DNA of 64,000 nucleotides from assembly GCA_037783545.1 (NCBI GenBank), contig JBBELK010000691.1:821001-885000 (forward strand), read 5' to 3'. This stretch comes from Henricia sp. BOLD:AAB3569. Taxonomy: Eukaryota > Echinodermata > Asteroidea > Spinulosida > Echinasteridae. How positions within the stretch are numbered: the stretch's first letter is position 1; each line of letters begins with the position of its first letter. Positions 11,971 to 23,500 of the stretch are shown one piece after another. The notes under the pieces are model-generated. The model saw only the letters and a program-made list of their open reading frames with translations. It was not told where the DNA came from and did no database searches. A program made the translations under genes and the position numbers.

Positions 11971-12062
11971 GCAGTGCGTAAGGATTCGTGAAATCGGCTG
12001 CTGGTACCCCGAGAGTGAGACTCCTCCATAATTTGCGCGCATGTAAACAAACCGTGACGTCA
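11971..12062 (-). promoter_or_regulatory. Candidate CAAP1 5' leader exon with short upstream ORF
   Basis: On the minus strand, 12029 begins an ATG frame of 19 full codons before a donor-like GTAAGT at 11970. If this is spliced to an acceptor just before 11260, the frame stops four bases before the CAAP1 ATG. TGACGTCA, a CRE-type site, lies at 12055-12062. Related TGACGTCA/TTTGTTTACATG sequence sits at both ends of the MITE at 57375-57684, so part of this may be transposon-derived. No transcript evidence is available here. Confidence 0.3.
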
Positions 12063-12684
12063 TCGTGTTTCAGGTGCACCCTGCAGACCAGATTTGTCCG
12101 GAAACTAGACAAGGCAATCGAACTAAAATAAAATGCTTATTTACCTATCGTGAAATCTCGTCCACAAACGTCATTTCCCCATTTGACAAAGTATCATCGT
12201 TTGTCAACACAAATACATATTTATCTTATCGTAATACTATGAAACAATCTTCGAAATAGATCATTAAGAAAACAGTAGGCATTCGGGCGATAGCGCGGCT
12301 CCACAAAACATGACATGCGCTCTCAAGTCTAAAATATAGCGGAAACACCCAGACCTACGATCATTCACAAAGCGCGTAAAGCCATGCAAGGTACCAGTCT
12401 TTTTTAAGGTTTGTATCCAACGGCTGTTTCATGGAAGACCTATTTCTTGGACGATAAATTAAAGGGGGTAATATAAACGGTCATATAAAATTCTGACATA
12501 GTAATTGAAACCTTTAAAATGAAAGTCAATAGAATAAACACCAGCAAATTGGTTCAGTTTGGAATAAGTGTACTTTATTTCCTACTTCTCCTAAACTTCT
12601 TGAATATATACTATGGGATTTTTGCCAATCATTCAAAGAACACATCAATTCATTTAGTACATTAATCACTTCAAATGTCTAGAC

Positions 12685-12846
12685 AATGGGAGATTTTTTG
12701 AGATGAATGGTGGTAGCAAACATACTGGTTCTTCTCTATTGTTTACATCATGTTTGAGCAAAATTTTGCATGCTCAATATGACACAAACAATGGAATAGA
12801 ACTGGTTTGTTTGTTGCCATATCATGCATCTCAAAAGTCTTTCCGC
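12685..12846. mobile_element. MITE, family E
   Basis: The ends are AATGGGAGATTTTTTGAGAT and the inverse-complement-like CATGCATCTCAAAAGTCTTT. The interior has GTTTACATCATGTTTGAG and ATGACACAAACAATGGAA. Copies lie at 17379-17527 and 60238-60388. Confidence 0.75.
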
Positions 12847-14225
12847 ATTGATTTATTTTCACATTATGTTTAATCTTTTCGAAACTATGATTTCTGACAG
12901 TTAATCACTGTGCATACTTTCTACACTATTCAATTATGTATTCAGTATTCACTAATCTAAAATAGGTCAGCATTCTAAATTGTTTTCTTTACAAAGCTAC
13001 TTAACTTTAAGAATGAGGTTAGAGTCAAGGAATGCATAATAGTATGCTATCACTTTCATTCATTTTCATTTGTCAAACTCCAGAGGTAGTACTGGCCAAT
13101 CACAGAGGCCATCTTAAATTGAAATGAAAGATGCAATTTGATTGGCTGCAATTCTGTGCAATCTTGTCGGGCCAGCCACACCCAACACATAATGGACATA
13201 CACAAAAGGATACCGACGTCACGGTTCATTTTAAACGGCTTGTTGCTGGACTTCAACCCATGGAATTGTAAGGGCTTGCAGGGCCTTCTAATGGCCTGAA
13301 TTACAACGCTATTAAACTTTGTGGATTCTGATTGTAACACCACCTCAACCAAGATGATTGGCTCACCATAGTTGCGCCGAACTAAATTATCCCAGAAATT
13401 TGAATTAAGTTCGACGTATGAAACAATTTGGAGTGACTTGGTTCGCCAGAAGTCGAAAGATCGACTGTTCCAGTCGGTCAGAACGACTAAAGAGCGACTT
13501 GCTTTCAGACGTTGATCTTTAGTGTGCCTACTGCTCGCATTAAGAACGCCTGCCTGAAACCAAATTTTAATCGGAGCGACTCAAGTCGCTTTTAATACAA
13601 TTAGTTTGGCGCGACTTTGGTGTGCCTGCATTAAACGGGTATAATTTACCCAATGGGGCAAATATGTCTTTGGATTACATGTACATCTAGTAGGTATTTA
13701 ACAAGACTGTTTTCAGAGACAAATATGAATAGAAAGAGTTTTTTTACACAAATGCATTTACGCGTACAGCTAAATTTGTAAGACATACAGTACACAAACT
13801 GACCTTGTTAATATATCATGATCACACTACCTGTACTCAAGCCTGCCTGGCAAGCACATGGAAATACAACACAATGTACAACACCTTAACTAACTATAGA
13901 ATAGATTTCAGCATACGAGTGTCCATCGTAACAATAACATGATAAGATACAATTAGATACAATTAAGCACAAACATTTCAACAAGTACAAACACAAACTT
14001 AATTTGGCACGGAAAGTAGTATCTAAAACTTGAGAGAATATCATTACCTTTTCATGATACCAGCTTGTCTTCCTAAATACCATGGCTTGGAGTGTGTACT
14101 TCGAGTTGTAAATATAACTCTTGTGATTTCATAAATAATGGTAAAATAAAAGTCTTTTAGATAAAATTTCAGTTTTGGATGAATGATGATCCAAATAAAT
14201 CTCCATTAATACAATTAGGTCATGT

Positions 14226-14351
14226 ACAGTAAACTCTCTTTATTTTTGGGAATTTTAGAATTAGAAAGGGAACGTGATTGAACTGTCCTTCTGTGTGACC
14301 AGGGTCTTTCAGTTCAGTCCTTTGAAGAGCGCTATAGTGAGAGTTTACTGT
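14226..14351. mobile_element. MITE, family D, with TA-type ends
   Basis: The inverted ends are ACAGTAAACTCTC and GAGAGTTTACTGT, next to T or TA. The interior includes GAAGAGCGCTATAG. This is the end pattern expected of Tc1/mariner/pogo-type MITEs. Copies lie at 25990-26132, 27500-27677 and 39863-40025. This copy directly abuts the family C element. Confidence 0.8.
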
Positions 14352-14493
14352 TACAAACCGTATCAAATAGTTGCCATTATGTAGGGCAACTTTTTATATT
14401 TAAATTGGTCTAGCACAAAATGTGCAACCATGCATGTCCTCAAGGAACAAAGAAACTGCCCTACAAGATGGCAGCTATTCGATACGGTCTATT
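14352..14493. mobile_element. MITE, family C
   Basis: An inverted repeat around CCGTATCAAATAGTTGCCAT on the left pairs with GATGGCAGCTATTCGATACGG on the right. The interior shared with other copies is GTGCAACCATGCATGTCC, followed by TCAAGGAACAAAGAAACTGC. Other copies are at 34927-35070, 44457-44614 and 57835-57963. Confidence 0.8.
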
Positions 14494-14672
14494 GAGAGAA
14501 TAAATACGAAACAAATCTACCGTAACAACCCTATGTGCCAATGGACTCCAGGGATGTGATTTGTTCCAGTTTTTTCCCAGAATAGTCTTCATCACAAGCC
14601 ACTGAAACAGAAGCAAAGTTTCCGGGAAAACCGGAACAATCACATCCCTGATGGACTCTATTCAGCCTGCTG

Positions 14673-17600
14673 CTAGCTTTTGAGTGTTTCCAAATACTGA
14701 GACAGGAGTAACGGCGGAGGGTTGAAGTAATCCTGAGAATTCTCCACTTTGGTCTGACGCCGTCCATCGCAGTCATAACCTGGTGGCAAGGAATACAGCA
14801 GGGTTATTATACTGTGAAGAGTATGACTGATGGATGACTGATTTTCAATAATTGCTTAATTTTGTAAATATTTTTATTAAATGTATTTTATCCTAAATGT
14901 ATTATCCAATTAGTTTGGAGAGCCCCTCGATAGAAACTTGTTTCTTTTGGGTAATCCTGCGGGAGCTATTTGGGTATTGTTTTCTGTTATGTTTCCTGCT
15001 CAGTGTTTGTTTGTATGTAATATGTGCATGTAATTTATTTGTCTGTGATTCGTATATCCCGGAAAATGAAATAAATAAATAAATGATTAAATAAATGATT
15101 AGCAACAATTAGTTGAAACTTCAACTAGAGGCTGGAGTTTGAAGTCGTTTATGGTTACTAGAAAACACATTCTCTAATTGGGACAAAGGTGAAATAAATA
15201 TGATATAGTCCTCATCGGAATTTGAACCAGAGACTTCTGACACACCGGGGAGATGCTCTACCAGCTGAGCTATGACGCAGAGTGGTATACTCCCTCAGGT
15301 TTTCCCAAAGAACCAATTTATTCTCTTGATGCACTGATGCACAATTGAGCAAAGCAACAAACACAATATTGGGCATGGTGCTGAATTGGGACAGGTATTG
15401 TTGATGCTTACAAAGGACACTTGCATTAGAAAGTCAAAGCGTCTTTGGGAGGATAGACCTTATGCACGGCGGCCATGATAGAGGGCAGTCACATTGTCAC
15501 AGTGCGTCATGCACGAGTAGGCACTTTGTGGGTCTATTGTCACATCATTTGAATATAAAAACCTGCCCTCTGTCATGGCTGCCATGCATAAGGTCTATTG
15601 CAAAAAGGCACCAAGGCCAATACCAGGGACAGATTTCTACCTTGTGCAAAATGCCAATCTACTTAAAGGGAAATGCTGATGCATGTGATCAAGTAATTGC
15701 ATGGGGTGCTGCTTACTCAATCAGTCTTTATACATTTATCATTCAAGCCCAATTAGGAATCTTCAAACCCAATTGGGAATTTGTCAAGCTAACTCACTTG
15801 TGGAGTGAAGGTCCAAATACTGGCATAGAGCGTGAAGTAAGAGTCGATCAAAGCTACAGTTGATATGAGATATGAAGACAGCCGTTGGGTCGTCAGTAAA
15901 CCATGGAATCAGGTCATCCTCATGATTACACAACATTCCCTGAAAGGCAAATAGAAACAATTCAACAGTAACATTAATATGCCACCCTGGATTCGCACCA
16001 AAGCAGTGTTATGGCTCGATTTCTATTTCCACAAGAAGCTGGGTTAAATTTGTATTATAACTATCAATTGAGCAAATAAAATCCAGTTGAAATGGGATAA
16101 TTTCTAGTTGAACTTAGCAAGGCAATAGCTAAACATGAGTTGAGAGAAAAATCATATAATCCTTATCATGATTTGAACCTGAGACTTTTGACACACTCGG
16201 TAGGTGTTTTATCACCTAAGCTTTGAGACACAGTGATATCCAGAGGGTACTCATCCAGGTTTCCCTCTGAATCTAATTCTTCTGTGTTGCACAGGTGTGA
16301 AACTGAACAAAGTAACATAAGAACGCATTATTTGGTATGATGCCCAATCACCATTGAAATGAAACAACTATACGTGGGATGAAAGAAAAATCATACAGGA
16401 TTTGAACCCGAGACCTCCGACACTCTGGACAGATGCTCTACCAGCTGTGCTATAAGGCAACAACTGGAGGACTGGTGAAAGGTTTATGAGTGACACTGCT
16501 TTAAGATACCAATAGACCCTTTGCACCGGCAGCCATGTTTGGGAGCTGACAATGGAAACACAGAGTCCATACTCATGCCTGATGCACGGGATGAAGCACT
16601 TGCTTCTAAGATGGACTCTGTGCATAGTGTCTATATGGAAGAGATTATGATCTTGCCAACCTTTGGGAGATGTCTCCTACGCAGCACAGCACGCAGTCGG
16701 CTGTTGATCCTCAGAAAGCTCTCCTTGGGAGTGTGTGCTGGATGCACTGCAGACATCAAGACAAGTGGAAAAATACACATAAATTACAGCAGTGCAAGAG
16801 CAGTTGACATTCTATAGAGTGTAGAACTGATTCAAGGGGATACCACTGAACTGTCCTTCCGTAAATGTGGTACAAGTTTAAATCACGACAATAGTTGAGA
16901 GGATAACCTAACCTGAATTTCATGCTGGTCAGAAAGACCAGTAGATTAGAGAACTCTACTGGTCCTGCTGAAAATTTGGTGGTCCACTGGGGCTTTTCAA
17001 AATGGCACCGAGATACTGCAACACTATCTGGTTTAAGGTCATTGAGTGCAGAATGGATGGGATTGCTTTTTGATCCAACACTGGGGCATGTCTGGGGATA
17101 TTGGAGAAAGAAATGAATTTATCTGAAAATGTCTAAAGCGATTCTTTGAGGAATTCTTTGTCTAAAGGAATTCTTTGAGGTAACCAGGAATTCTTTGCAT
17201 TGAGTAAGAAATGTTTACTGTGGATTAGGCATCAGAGTATGTTTCCATGAGTCAGTAAATGTTTTCACTGGTCCATCGGACCAGCGTCTTTGACAGATCT
17301 AGTGGTCCTTCTGATTTTTTACTGGTCTCGGACCACGGGACCAGTGTTAATTTCGACCCATGAAAATGTTAAGCCAAAGAGAGACTTTTGAAATTGTTGT
17401 GGCAGCAAGGAAACCACTCTTTTCCCACTGTTTACAGCATGTTTGAGTACGCATGCTCAACATGACGTAGACAATGGAAAAGGACCGGTTTCTTTGTTGC
17501 CACCAAGCATCTCAAAAGTTGCCCATTATCTTTCTCATTGTTTCTTCACAAAATACAAACAGACATGTTCTATTACCAATCCGCTCATCCTTGGTCTTAT

Positions 17601-19900
17601 TATCATTAACATCACTTTCATCCTCAGTCCCTTGAGCCATTCCTTCTTTCTTGTCCTCAGTGGGTGGTGGCCGAGTCTTGGACGATTCCTTCCCTGCCAT
17701 CTCCTGCAGAAAAACCTCCTGCTCATCCCCTGGACGATTCATGAAATCATTCCATATCTGATGGATAAGCAGGGGTTAAAGGTCATGGAGGAATCCTGCG
17801 GTCTCAAGAAGAAACGAATGCACAGCACAAAGATCATCTTATGTTATTTCGTATAGCAGTTTTTCATGTATAAGAATGTATAGGTATGCACAGACATAAT
17901 ACATGATTCGGTGTGAATATTTGTTTGCTGTGAAAATCAGTTTCCAGAATCATGACCTATTGACTTTGGCATAAACACAGGAGATGACCACTCTAACTTT
18001 AATACAGACTTCGTAAAGACACAATTTAAAGCTAATTAACAGTTAACCCCTTAGGGTATGTGATAAATAATTTGGAGGATTGAATTGTGTTACGGTTATT
18101 GTTCACTGTTATTCCACAGAATGCTGGTTTTTTATTCATTTTTAACAAGCTCAGCAAGGTGGGGAATTATTTGGTCAAGATGATTTTGAATTCTTGGTGA
18201 CTCGTACTCACCTCCAGACTATCTCGGTCAGACAGAAGTTGCTCAAACACCGACTGGCTGGACTCAACAAAGTCAGCAATAGTAACCTCACCGAAATCAG
18301 TGTCTTCAACGAGACTCAACAAAAAACAAGCTGTGAAGAAAGCAAAATACATTCATAATGTTTCGATAGGTTAAGAACAGGGGCCAATTTCATAGAGGTG
18401 TTTAAGCACAAAAACCTCTTGCTTAGTAGAGAACGTTACCAGTAAAGTCTTCATGTGATAGAAGTATTGTATGACCAGTGTTAGAGGACTGTTTCATTAC
18501 CATGACAATCGGATGAAATTTGTGGTGGTAACCTCATTTTATCAAGCACAGTATTTCATGCTTAAGCAATTTTTGATGCTTAAGCAACTCTATGAAATTG
18601 GCCCCAGATCAGCTTCCACTGGGCCCTATATTCTATAATTACTCCAGAATAGACTATGTGCAACTGTTAGGTTGGGGGACGAGAGGGCGAGTGCTTTTAG
18701 GATCCTTCATTGCCTTATGGATAATTCCTCGTAAAGTCCCTAATCACAATACCAACATTTTTGTTTGTTATTTTGCTCAACATCATGAGAGAAATACAGT
18801 GTCTCATATCTCGGGTGGTACAGCATCTGCCCAGGGCCTCAGAGGTCTTGGGTTCAAAACCTGATAAGGACAATATGATTTTTCTCTCATTCCCAGTTTG
18901 ACAGTTTGTAATTCATATTAAGAAAAATTAGTAGTGGCGTTAGTAGGCAGATGTGGAGATGTATCCAAACTCACTATTGTCATATCGTCGGGTACGTTTT
19001 TGACCTCCCGTTTTACTCCCAGCAGATTTTGGCAGGAGAGTCAGACAGCAATGACGACTCTGCCTGTGCTTTGGTTTCCGTGGTGATGATGGTTTCTCAG
19101 CTTTGACTTCCTCTTCAGTTATTAATCTAGATGAGGAAAAATCAAAAAAGGAATGTGTATTAAACACCGAGTTAGATTTTAATTAAATTTTTAAGAAATC
19201 TCTCCTTGGGACAAATCAATGGGATGAGACACACTGGGAAGATGCTCTACCAATGAAACTGAGGCCAGTGGCAGTGGTATACTCCAAGACCCAGTGACGG
19301 TGTGTCAGAGGTCTAAGGTTCAAATCCCTATGAGGACTACATGTAGGCCCTACCATATGATTTTCTCTCATCCCATCATGTTTGGTTATTTTATCGAAGC
19401 AATGCAACAACAGCAGCAATTAATATGCATGCGTTTGTTTTTCATGACGCTTGATATGCAAAATAATTATTAGTTCGGGCTCAAAACAATGTCTACTCAT
19501 GAATGTCAGACACACTTACCGTTTTCTTGCCAATGACTTGCTGGCAGTGTAGGCCCTATGGCATGCATATTTTGCAAAATTCATGACAGTAGCACTCGAT
19601 ATTTGATCTAATTTGTGGCAAGACCACAAAAAATGCCTAATATAATAAACACTTCTATAAAAATGTAAATAATTGCACAAATCTTGTGCAATGGTAGGGC
19701 GAAAGGGCGCCCTCACGCAGTTTTCACCAACTTTCTTGACACTGCATGCAAACATGGAGGTAGGAAAAGACAACAACAACACATCTCGTGAAGACGGAGG
19801 CACTATTTTGACCTTGTAAAACATGCATTTGAAACTAATAAATCGCTTACTCGGTTGTTTCAGACATAACTGCATCTTCCTTATCTTTCGTTAAACCCAT
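14673..19900 (-). CDS. R3HDM4: R3H domain-containing protein 4 (R3HDM4), 8 exons
   Basis: Exons are 19900-19851, 19555-19520, 19126-18975, 18330-18212, 17757-17577, 16746-16661, 15939-15798 and 14779-14673. Phases are consistent and total 873 nt, giving 290 aa (human about 268). Family blocks appear in order: RRYDNT-CFLLSLVEDTDF, then WNDFMNRPGDEQEVFLQEM, then TPKESFLRINSRLRAVLRRR. The R3H core FDRLLLHALCQYLDLH carries the signature R-x3-H. The C-terminus is FNPPPLLLSQYLETLKS. R3H domains bind single-stranded nucleic acid, but the protein's cellular role is unknown. The start ATG at 19900 opens a short first exon. Exon 2, at 36 bp, is the least certain. Another ATG-led N-terminus cannot be excluded. 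The gene is transcribed divergently from LRRC42. Confidence 0.9.
14880..15100 (-). repeat. Retroelement 3' end with AAAT tail, copy 1
   Basis: The segment contains CCCCTCGATAGAAACTTGTT, then GGAGCTATTTGGGTATTG, and runs into TTCCGGGATATACG / ATAAATAAATAAATGATT. It matches 21160-21352 in reverse orientation. The simple AAAT-type tail suggests the 3' end of a non-LTR element or SINE. Confidence 0.6.
15195..15310 (-). repeat. tRNA-derived SINE head, family S1
   Basis: Reading the minus strand gives CATAGCTCAGCTGGTAGAGC and a box-B-like TGGTTCAAATTCC. The stems are imperfect. It is preceded, as in the other copies, by sequence around GAGTATACCACTCTG. It lies in the last R3HDM4 intron. Confidence 0.75.
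15453..15598. mobile_element. Palindromic MITE, family B
   Basis: The ends are ATAGACCTTATGCACGGC and GCCATGCATAAGGTCTAT. The interior is nearly identical to the copy at 9264-9411 (GAGGGCAGTCACATTGTCAC). It lies in the R3HDM4 intron between exons 7 and 8. Confidence 0.85.
16145..16470 (-). repeat. Two tRNA-derived SINE heads in tandem, family S1
   Basis: Two degenerate tRNA-like units lie at about 16165-16240 and 16388-16465. Each has CCTAAGC/CAGCTGTGC-type A-box remnants, and the second has a clear GGGTTCAAATCC box B on the minus strand. Both are followed by ATGATTTTTCTCTCAT-like sequence. They lie in an R3HDM4 intron. Confidence 0.65.
16512..16634. mobile_element. Diverged palindromic MITE, family B
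   Basis: The ends are ATAGACCCTTTGCACCGG and CATAGTGTCTAT. The interior has diverged and carries a second inverted pair (ACAGAGTCCAT...ATGGACTCTGT). It lies 26 bp from R3HDM4 exon 6 (16661). Confidence 0.65.
17379..17527. mobile_element. MITE, family E
   Basis: The ends are GAGAGACTTTTGAAATTG and CATCTCAAAAGTTGCCCAT. The interior GTTTACAGCATGTTTGAG followed by CAACATGACGTAGACAATGG matches copies at 12685 and 60238. It lies immediately 5' of R3HDM4 exon 5 in plus-strand coordinates, i.e. downstream of that exon's donor. Confidence 0.75.
18380..18605. mobile_element. MITE, family H
   Basis: Terminal inverted repeats are GGGGCCAATTTCATAGAG and CTCTATGAAATTGGCCCC. A related fragment (GTGAAATCGGCCCC) lies at about 40995-41010. 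The element is about 226 bp, non-coding, and sits in an R3HDM4 intron. Confidence 0.85.
18800..18890 (+). repeat. tRNA-derived SINE head, family S1
   Basis: The plus-strand copy reads GGTACAGCATCTGCCCAGGG, then GGGTTCAAAACCTGATAAGG and ATATGATTTTTCTCTCAT. Its stems are too degenerate for a functional tRNA. Confidence 0.6.
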
Positions 19901-20587
19901 TTTTCTTGGTTTTCCTGGCGAAATCGACTAAATAAGACAAAAAACAATTATTTTCCTCCCCGGCCCCGCCTTCGTACTTGACCTCAAAATCTGTCAAAAT
20001 ACGTTGTGCATCCGGTGGCGCGGTACCTTGTTCATAGACGAGTATTTAGTTCGCAATGCGGCGTGGGTTACCCGACTATTGTGTGCTATTTTTAGCCCAG
20101 GCTCTGGCATGTCATGCATAATTTGGCCGGCCGGCCGCGGCGCGGCGGGTATTTTGAAAACATTCCAAATTTCATTGTTTGACATGTCCAAATTAAGCAT
20201 CTTTCACGAGTTTGGACAGAATGTGATACCTTCTGTACAAAAATAAAAGCCAGGAGTGTTAAAAAATGCTGTTTTTAAGAAATTGTTTTGGACAGCTGCA
20301 GCGTGACCCTCCCCAATTTCAAACATTAACAAAACAAAACATGCTAGTTATTAGAATGAGCCTTTTTACTCCAAATTTGGTGGTTGATACGTCATGTCAT
20401 ACGATGTTTTTGTTTTTCATCCTGTTATTGTATGATATTTCTTTCTGCAGGGCAAGCTTAGAGAATGACCAAAATACTAACAACTTCATCAGTCAGTTGT
20501 GGTTAATATGCCTACCAAGGAAGGCTGGGGAGAACACCCAGCACTTGATTCATTCCAGATATTTATTTGAGACTTCATCAAACTACA
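19901..20587. promoter_or_regulatory. Divergent promoter interval, R3HDM4 / LRRC42
   Basis: The two start codons lie 687 bp apart in head-to-head orientation. The middle contains the window's densest CpG run, around GGCCGGCCGGCCGCGGCGCG at 20131-20150. This arrangement is typical of shared bidirectional housekeeping promoters. A TTTCTGCAG acceptor-like site at 20449 suggests LRRC42 may have a spliced 5' UTR. Transcription start sites are not visible from sequence alone. Confidence 0.65.
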
Positions 20588-23500
20588 ATGTCCTATGAAT
20601 CAATTCCAGCAGATGCCATTGAACAATTCAATGATCCTGGACCATTTTACATTCGCGAAAATGGCAAACTCATTCTCAGATACCCTGGCCATGCTGGCAG
20701 ACCTGGCTTAAAGCGTTTCACACAGGTACCCAAACAGAAAAACCAACAAACTGACCTAAGAATATCAGGATTCTTTGGTGATGCAGGAAATACACCAAGA
20801 AAACTCTATGACTTGACTCTGGACTTTGTAGCCGCCCGGATCACCCTGGTGGAATCTCTTGTAGGCTTTCCGGAGATCGTTGGTCAGGAGTTATTTCAAG
20901 CATGTCTGAAGTTAAACAGTCTTGGTTTCCAAGCTCTCAAGCTTTTCACCGATGCCTACGGGAATCGCATCCTTGAGACTTTAAACCTAAGAGGACATCA
21001 TTTAGTGCTGGATCAGCATTTGGACTCGCTGGCTGTCGTCGTTCCAAGTTTGACTGAACTGGAAGTTGGGGAGTGTGGACTTGGAGACGATCATGAAATC
21101 ATCCCGATGATTGCAAATTGCCACAGGTTAGGAGCACGTCTTGTATTAAGTCAAGGCCATTTATATTTATATTTTATATTTATTTCATTTTCCGGGATAT
21201 AAAAATTACTGAATTACAGACAAAACAGATTACACATACAAAAAACTGGAAACAGAACAGAAAACAGTACCCAAATAGCTCCCGTAGGATTGCCCAAAAG
21301 AAACAAGTTTCTATCAAGGGGCTCTCCAAACTAATTGGATAATACATTTAGGGATAAATACATTTAAGGATAAATCATATTAAAGGCCCTGCAGGTCCTA
21401 ACAAGTCCATTGGTCTGAGCCAGGCTACAAGCTATTATCATACTTAGACCTTATTACAGTTACCGCTTGGGTGAGTTTGCACAAAAGCAGAACTGTATTG
21501 TGGGAAGGAAAGCTGGGCAAATTAAAGTCTCTCTGCTTTTTTACCCACAATAGAGTTGTGCTTTTGTGGAAACTCACCCAAGCTGTAATTACCATAACGA
21601 CTAGGGTTGGAATGCAATGTAACTGTCTTAAGACACAGTATATGTTATAACTGAATTTAAGTTGTGTCTTAAGTTCTGTGTCTCAAGATACAAATTATGG
21701 CACAAGACAGAGTTATTATAGCAAGACAAAGTTATTCTGTAATGTCTTTGCAATCCACCCCAGACATTGGGTATAAAAGGACTGATTCATTATTATAAAG
21801 TTGACAAATCATGCTTGATGGAAATCAGTTTTGTGGTTTTTATTTCTCAGTTTAAGGCGGCTTGGATTGTCTGCCAACGGTCTGTCTGATACCGGCATAC
21901 AGAAGTTAACGGCACCACTACGGGTGATGGGTAGAGGGTTGAAGAATCTACAGGTCTTGGATCTTGCTGGTAAAGAACAAAGTTTGACATTCTCATTGTG
22001 AGAATGTGTGTTTCATTCCTGTTCAGGACTGCTCATAAAACATGTGCCCATAAGTAAGGCACTTTACCAAGATGAATAAATGATGACAAATCAAGATTGT
22101 TTTATTTATTTGAAATTGACAATAAATTTAACAAAATGACTAAACTGGCATTTGAACCCCAAGCCAGTGGTATGCTGAGCTGCAATTTAGCCATAACACT
22201 TCAAACCCATTTCATCTTAGTTTTCTTTGCTCATTTTTGTTTTTTAACAAAATTGTTAAATGTTGGATAAAAAACAAACTTTGTTTCGTTTTTCTGATTG
22301 CCCTCCCCCTTGTAGGTAATAGAAACATCAGTGACAGGTCAGCCAGTCGATATCTCATCAGTTTGACCTCGGTCAAAGCCTTTGACCTTTCTGGCTGTAG
22401 CATTAGTGTAAGTGTATTAATATGTTTAAGCTCTCAAACGTAAAGAATCTTCAACTGGTTCAATGATCATATTGGTTGAATAAATACTTGGACAGAAAGT
22501 TGTGCAAATAAGTAAGCCGGGAACTTTGTCAAGTACTGTTTCAGAATAACTTTTGAAACCAAGAATTTTGGTTGGAATTAGCTCAAGGATTGTGCTGCTG
22601 TACAATTAAAAATTAAAGGAATAAAATTCAGATTGGAAAATATTAGCAACCATATTCAAATTATGTATATTCCAGAGATAGTTGGGGCGACACTCGTATG
22701 AATCTCACACCAAACTGGTCACAGATTGTCTAAATTTCTCAGGTCTCTTTATGAGTAAACAAAATGTTACTGTCCTCCATTGTTCTTTAATCTTTCTTGA
22801 TTTCAGTCATCTGGGCTTGATGCACTGAAATCCAAACTTGGCCTCGTAAGGCGAGATGCCAGTCTATCATTGGACTCCTCCCCATTCCATCCACCTGTTG
22901 CTATTGGCTGGGCCACGCCTTTGATTGACAGGTGGATTGCATCAAGCATCAATCAAATGCAGAAAGCCAGATCCAGGACTACCATAGGCTGGCCAGCGAT
23001 GCTCAAGGAGTCTCAAGCAAGTCAATTCTGTAAGTGGCCTTCCAAAGTTATCAACATTTTCACGGGTCTTCAGAGCGTAGGAAGGAAGGGGGGGTGGGTC
23101 GAGGGCCGCGTACCACGTACGACTTTAGATGCACTGTAAAATGTTGACATTTCACAGTAAGTATTTCAGGGGAGGGAGGGGTGTCTTGAAAGTTACGCTC
23201 TGTAGAACTGTGAAAATGTTGACAACTTTATACAGCCCTTTAGGGACAGGTTTTTGTGACAATAGATCCACCCACAGCAAAAAATGTGATTTCCTCCTGA
23301 GATGGCTGCTTGGTGAAGAATCTATAAAGATGCAGTTGACAGTTCCTTTTTATTTCCTTAAAACAGATGCAAGAGCTCGCAAGCGGCTTGAGAATGCTTC
23401 AAAGTGTGCATCTCCTAAACAAGCCAAGCCAAATCAACCCGTCATTCAGCTAATTGCAGTCCCTACTACCCAAACGGCTACCTATGAAACAATGTCCAAG

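Larger units (their letters stand above)
12063..14672. other. Intergenic, CAAP1 to R3HDM4
   Basis: No conserved coding segment was found on either strand. The interval contains the family E MITE at 12685-12846 and an inverted-repeat-rich region around 13380-13640 rich in GCGACTT/AAGTCGC. Two MITEs abut at 14226-14493. The R3HDM4 3' UTR probably occupies the right end. Confidence 0.5.

Noticed and set aside
11804..12112. 102-codon minus-strand frame at the presumed CAAP1 promoter
   Set aside because: It overlaps CpG-containing and MITE-like sequence, matches no family and does not splice in frame to CAAP1.
13056..13352. 98-codon minus-strand frame between CAAP1 and R3HDM4
   Set aside because: There are no family resemblance, splice sites or flanking exons. 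The composition is ordinary intergenic.
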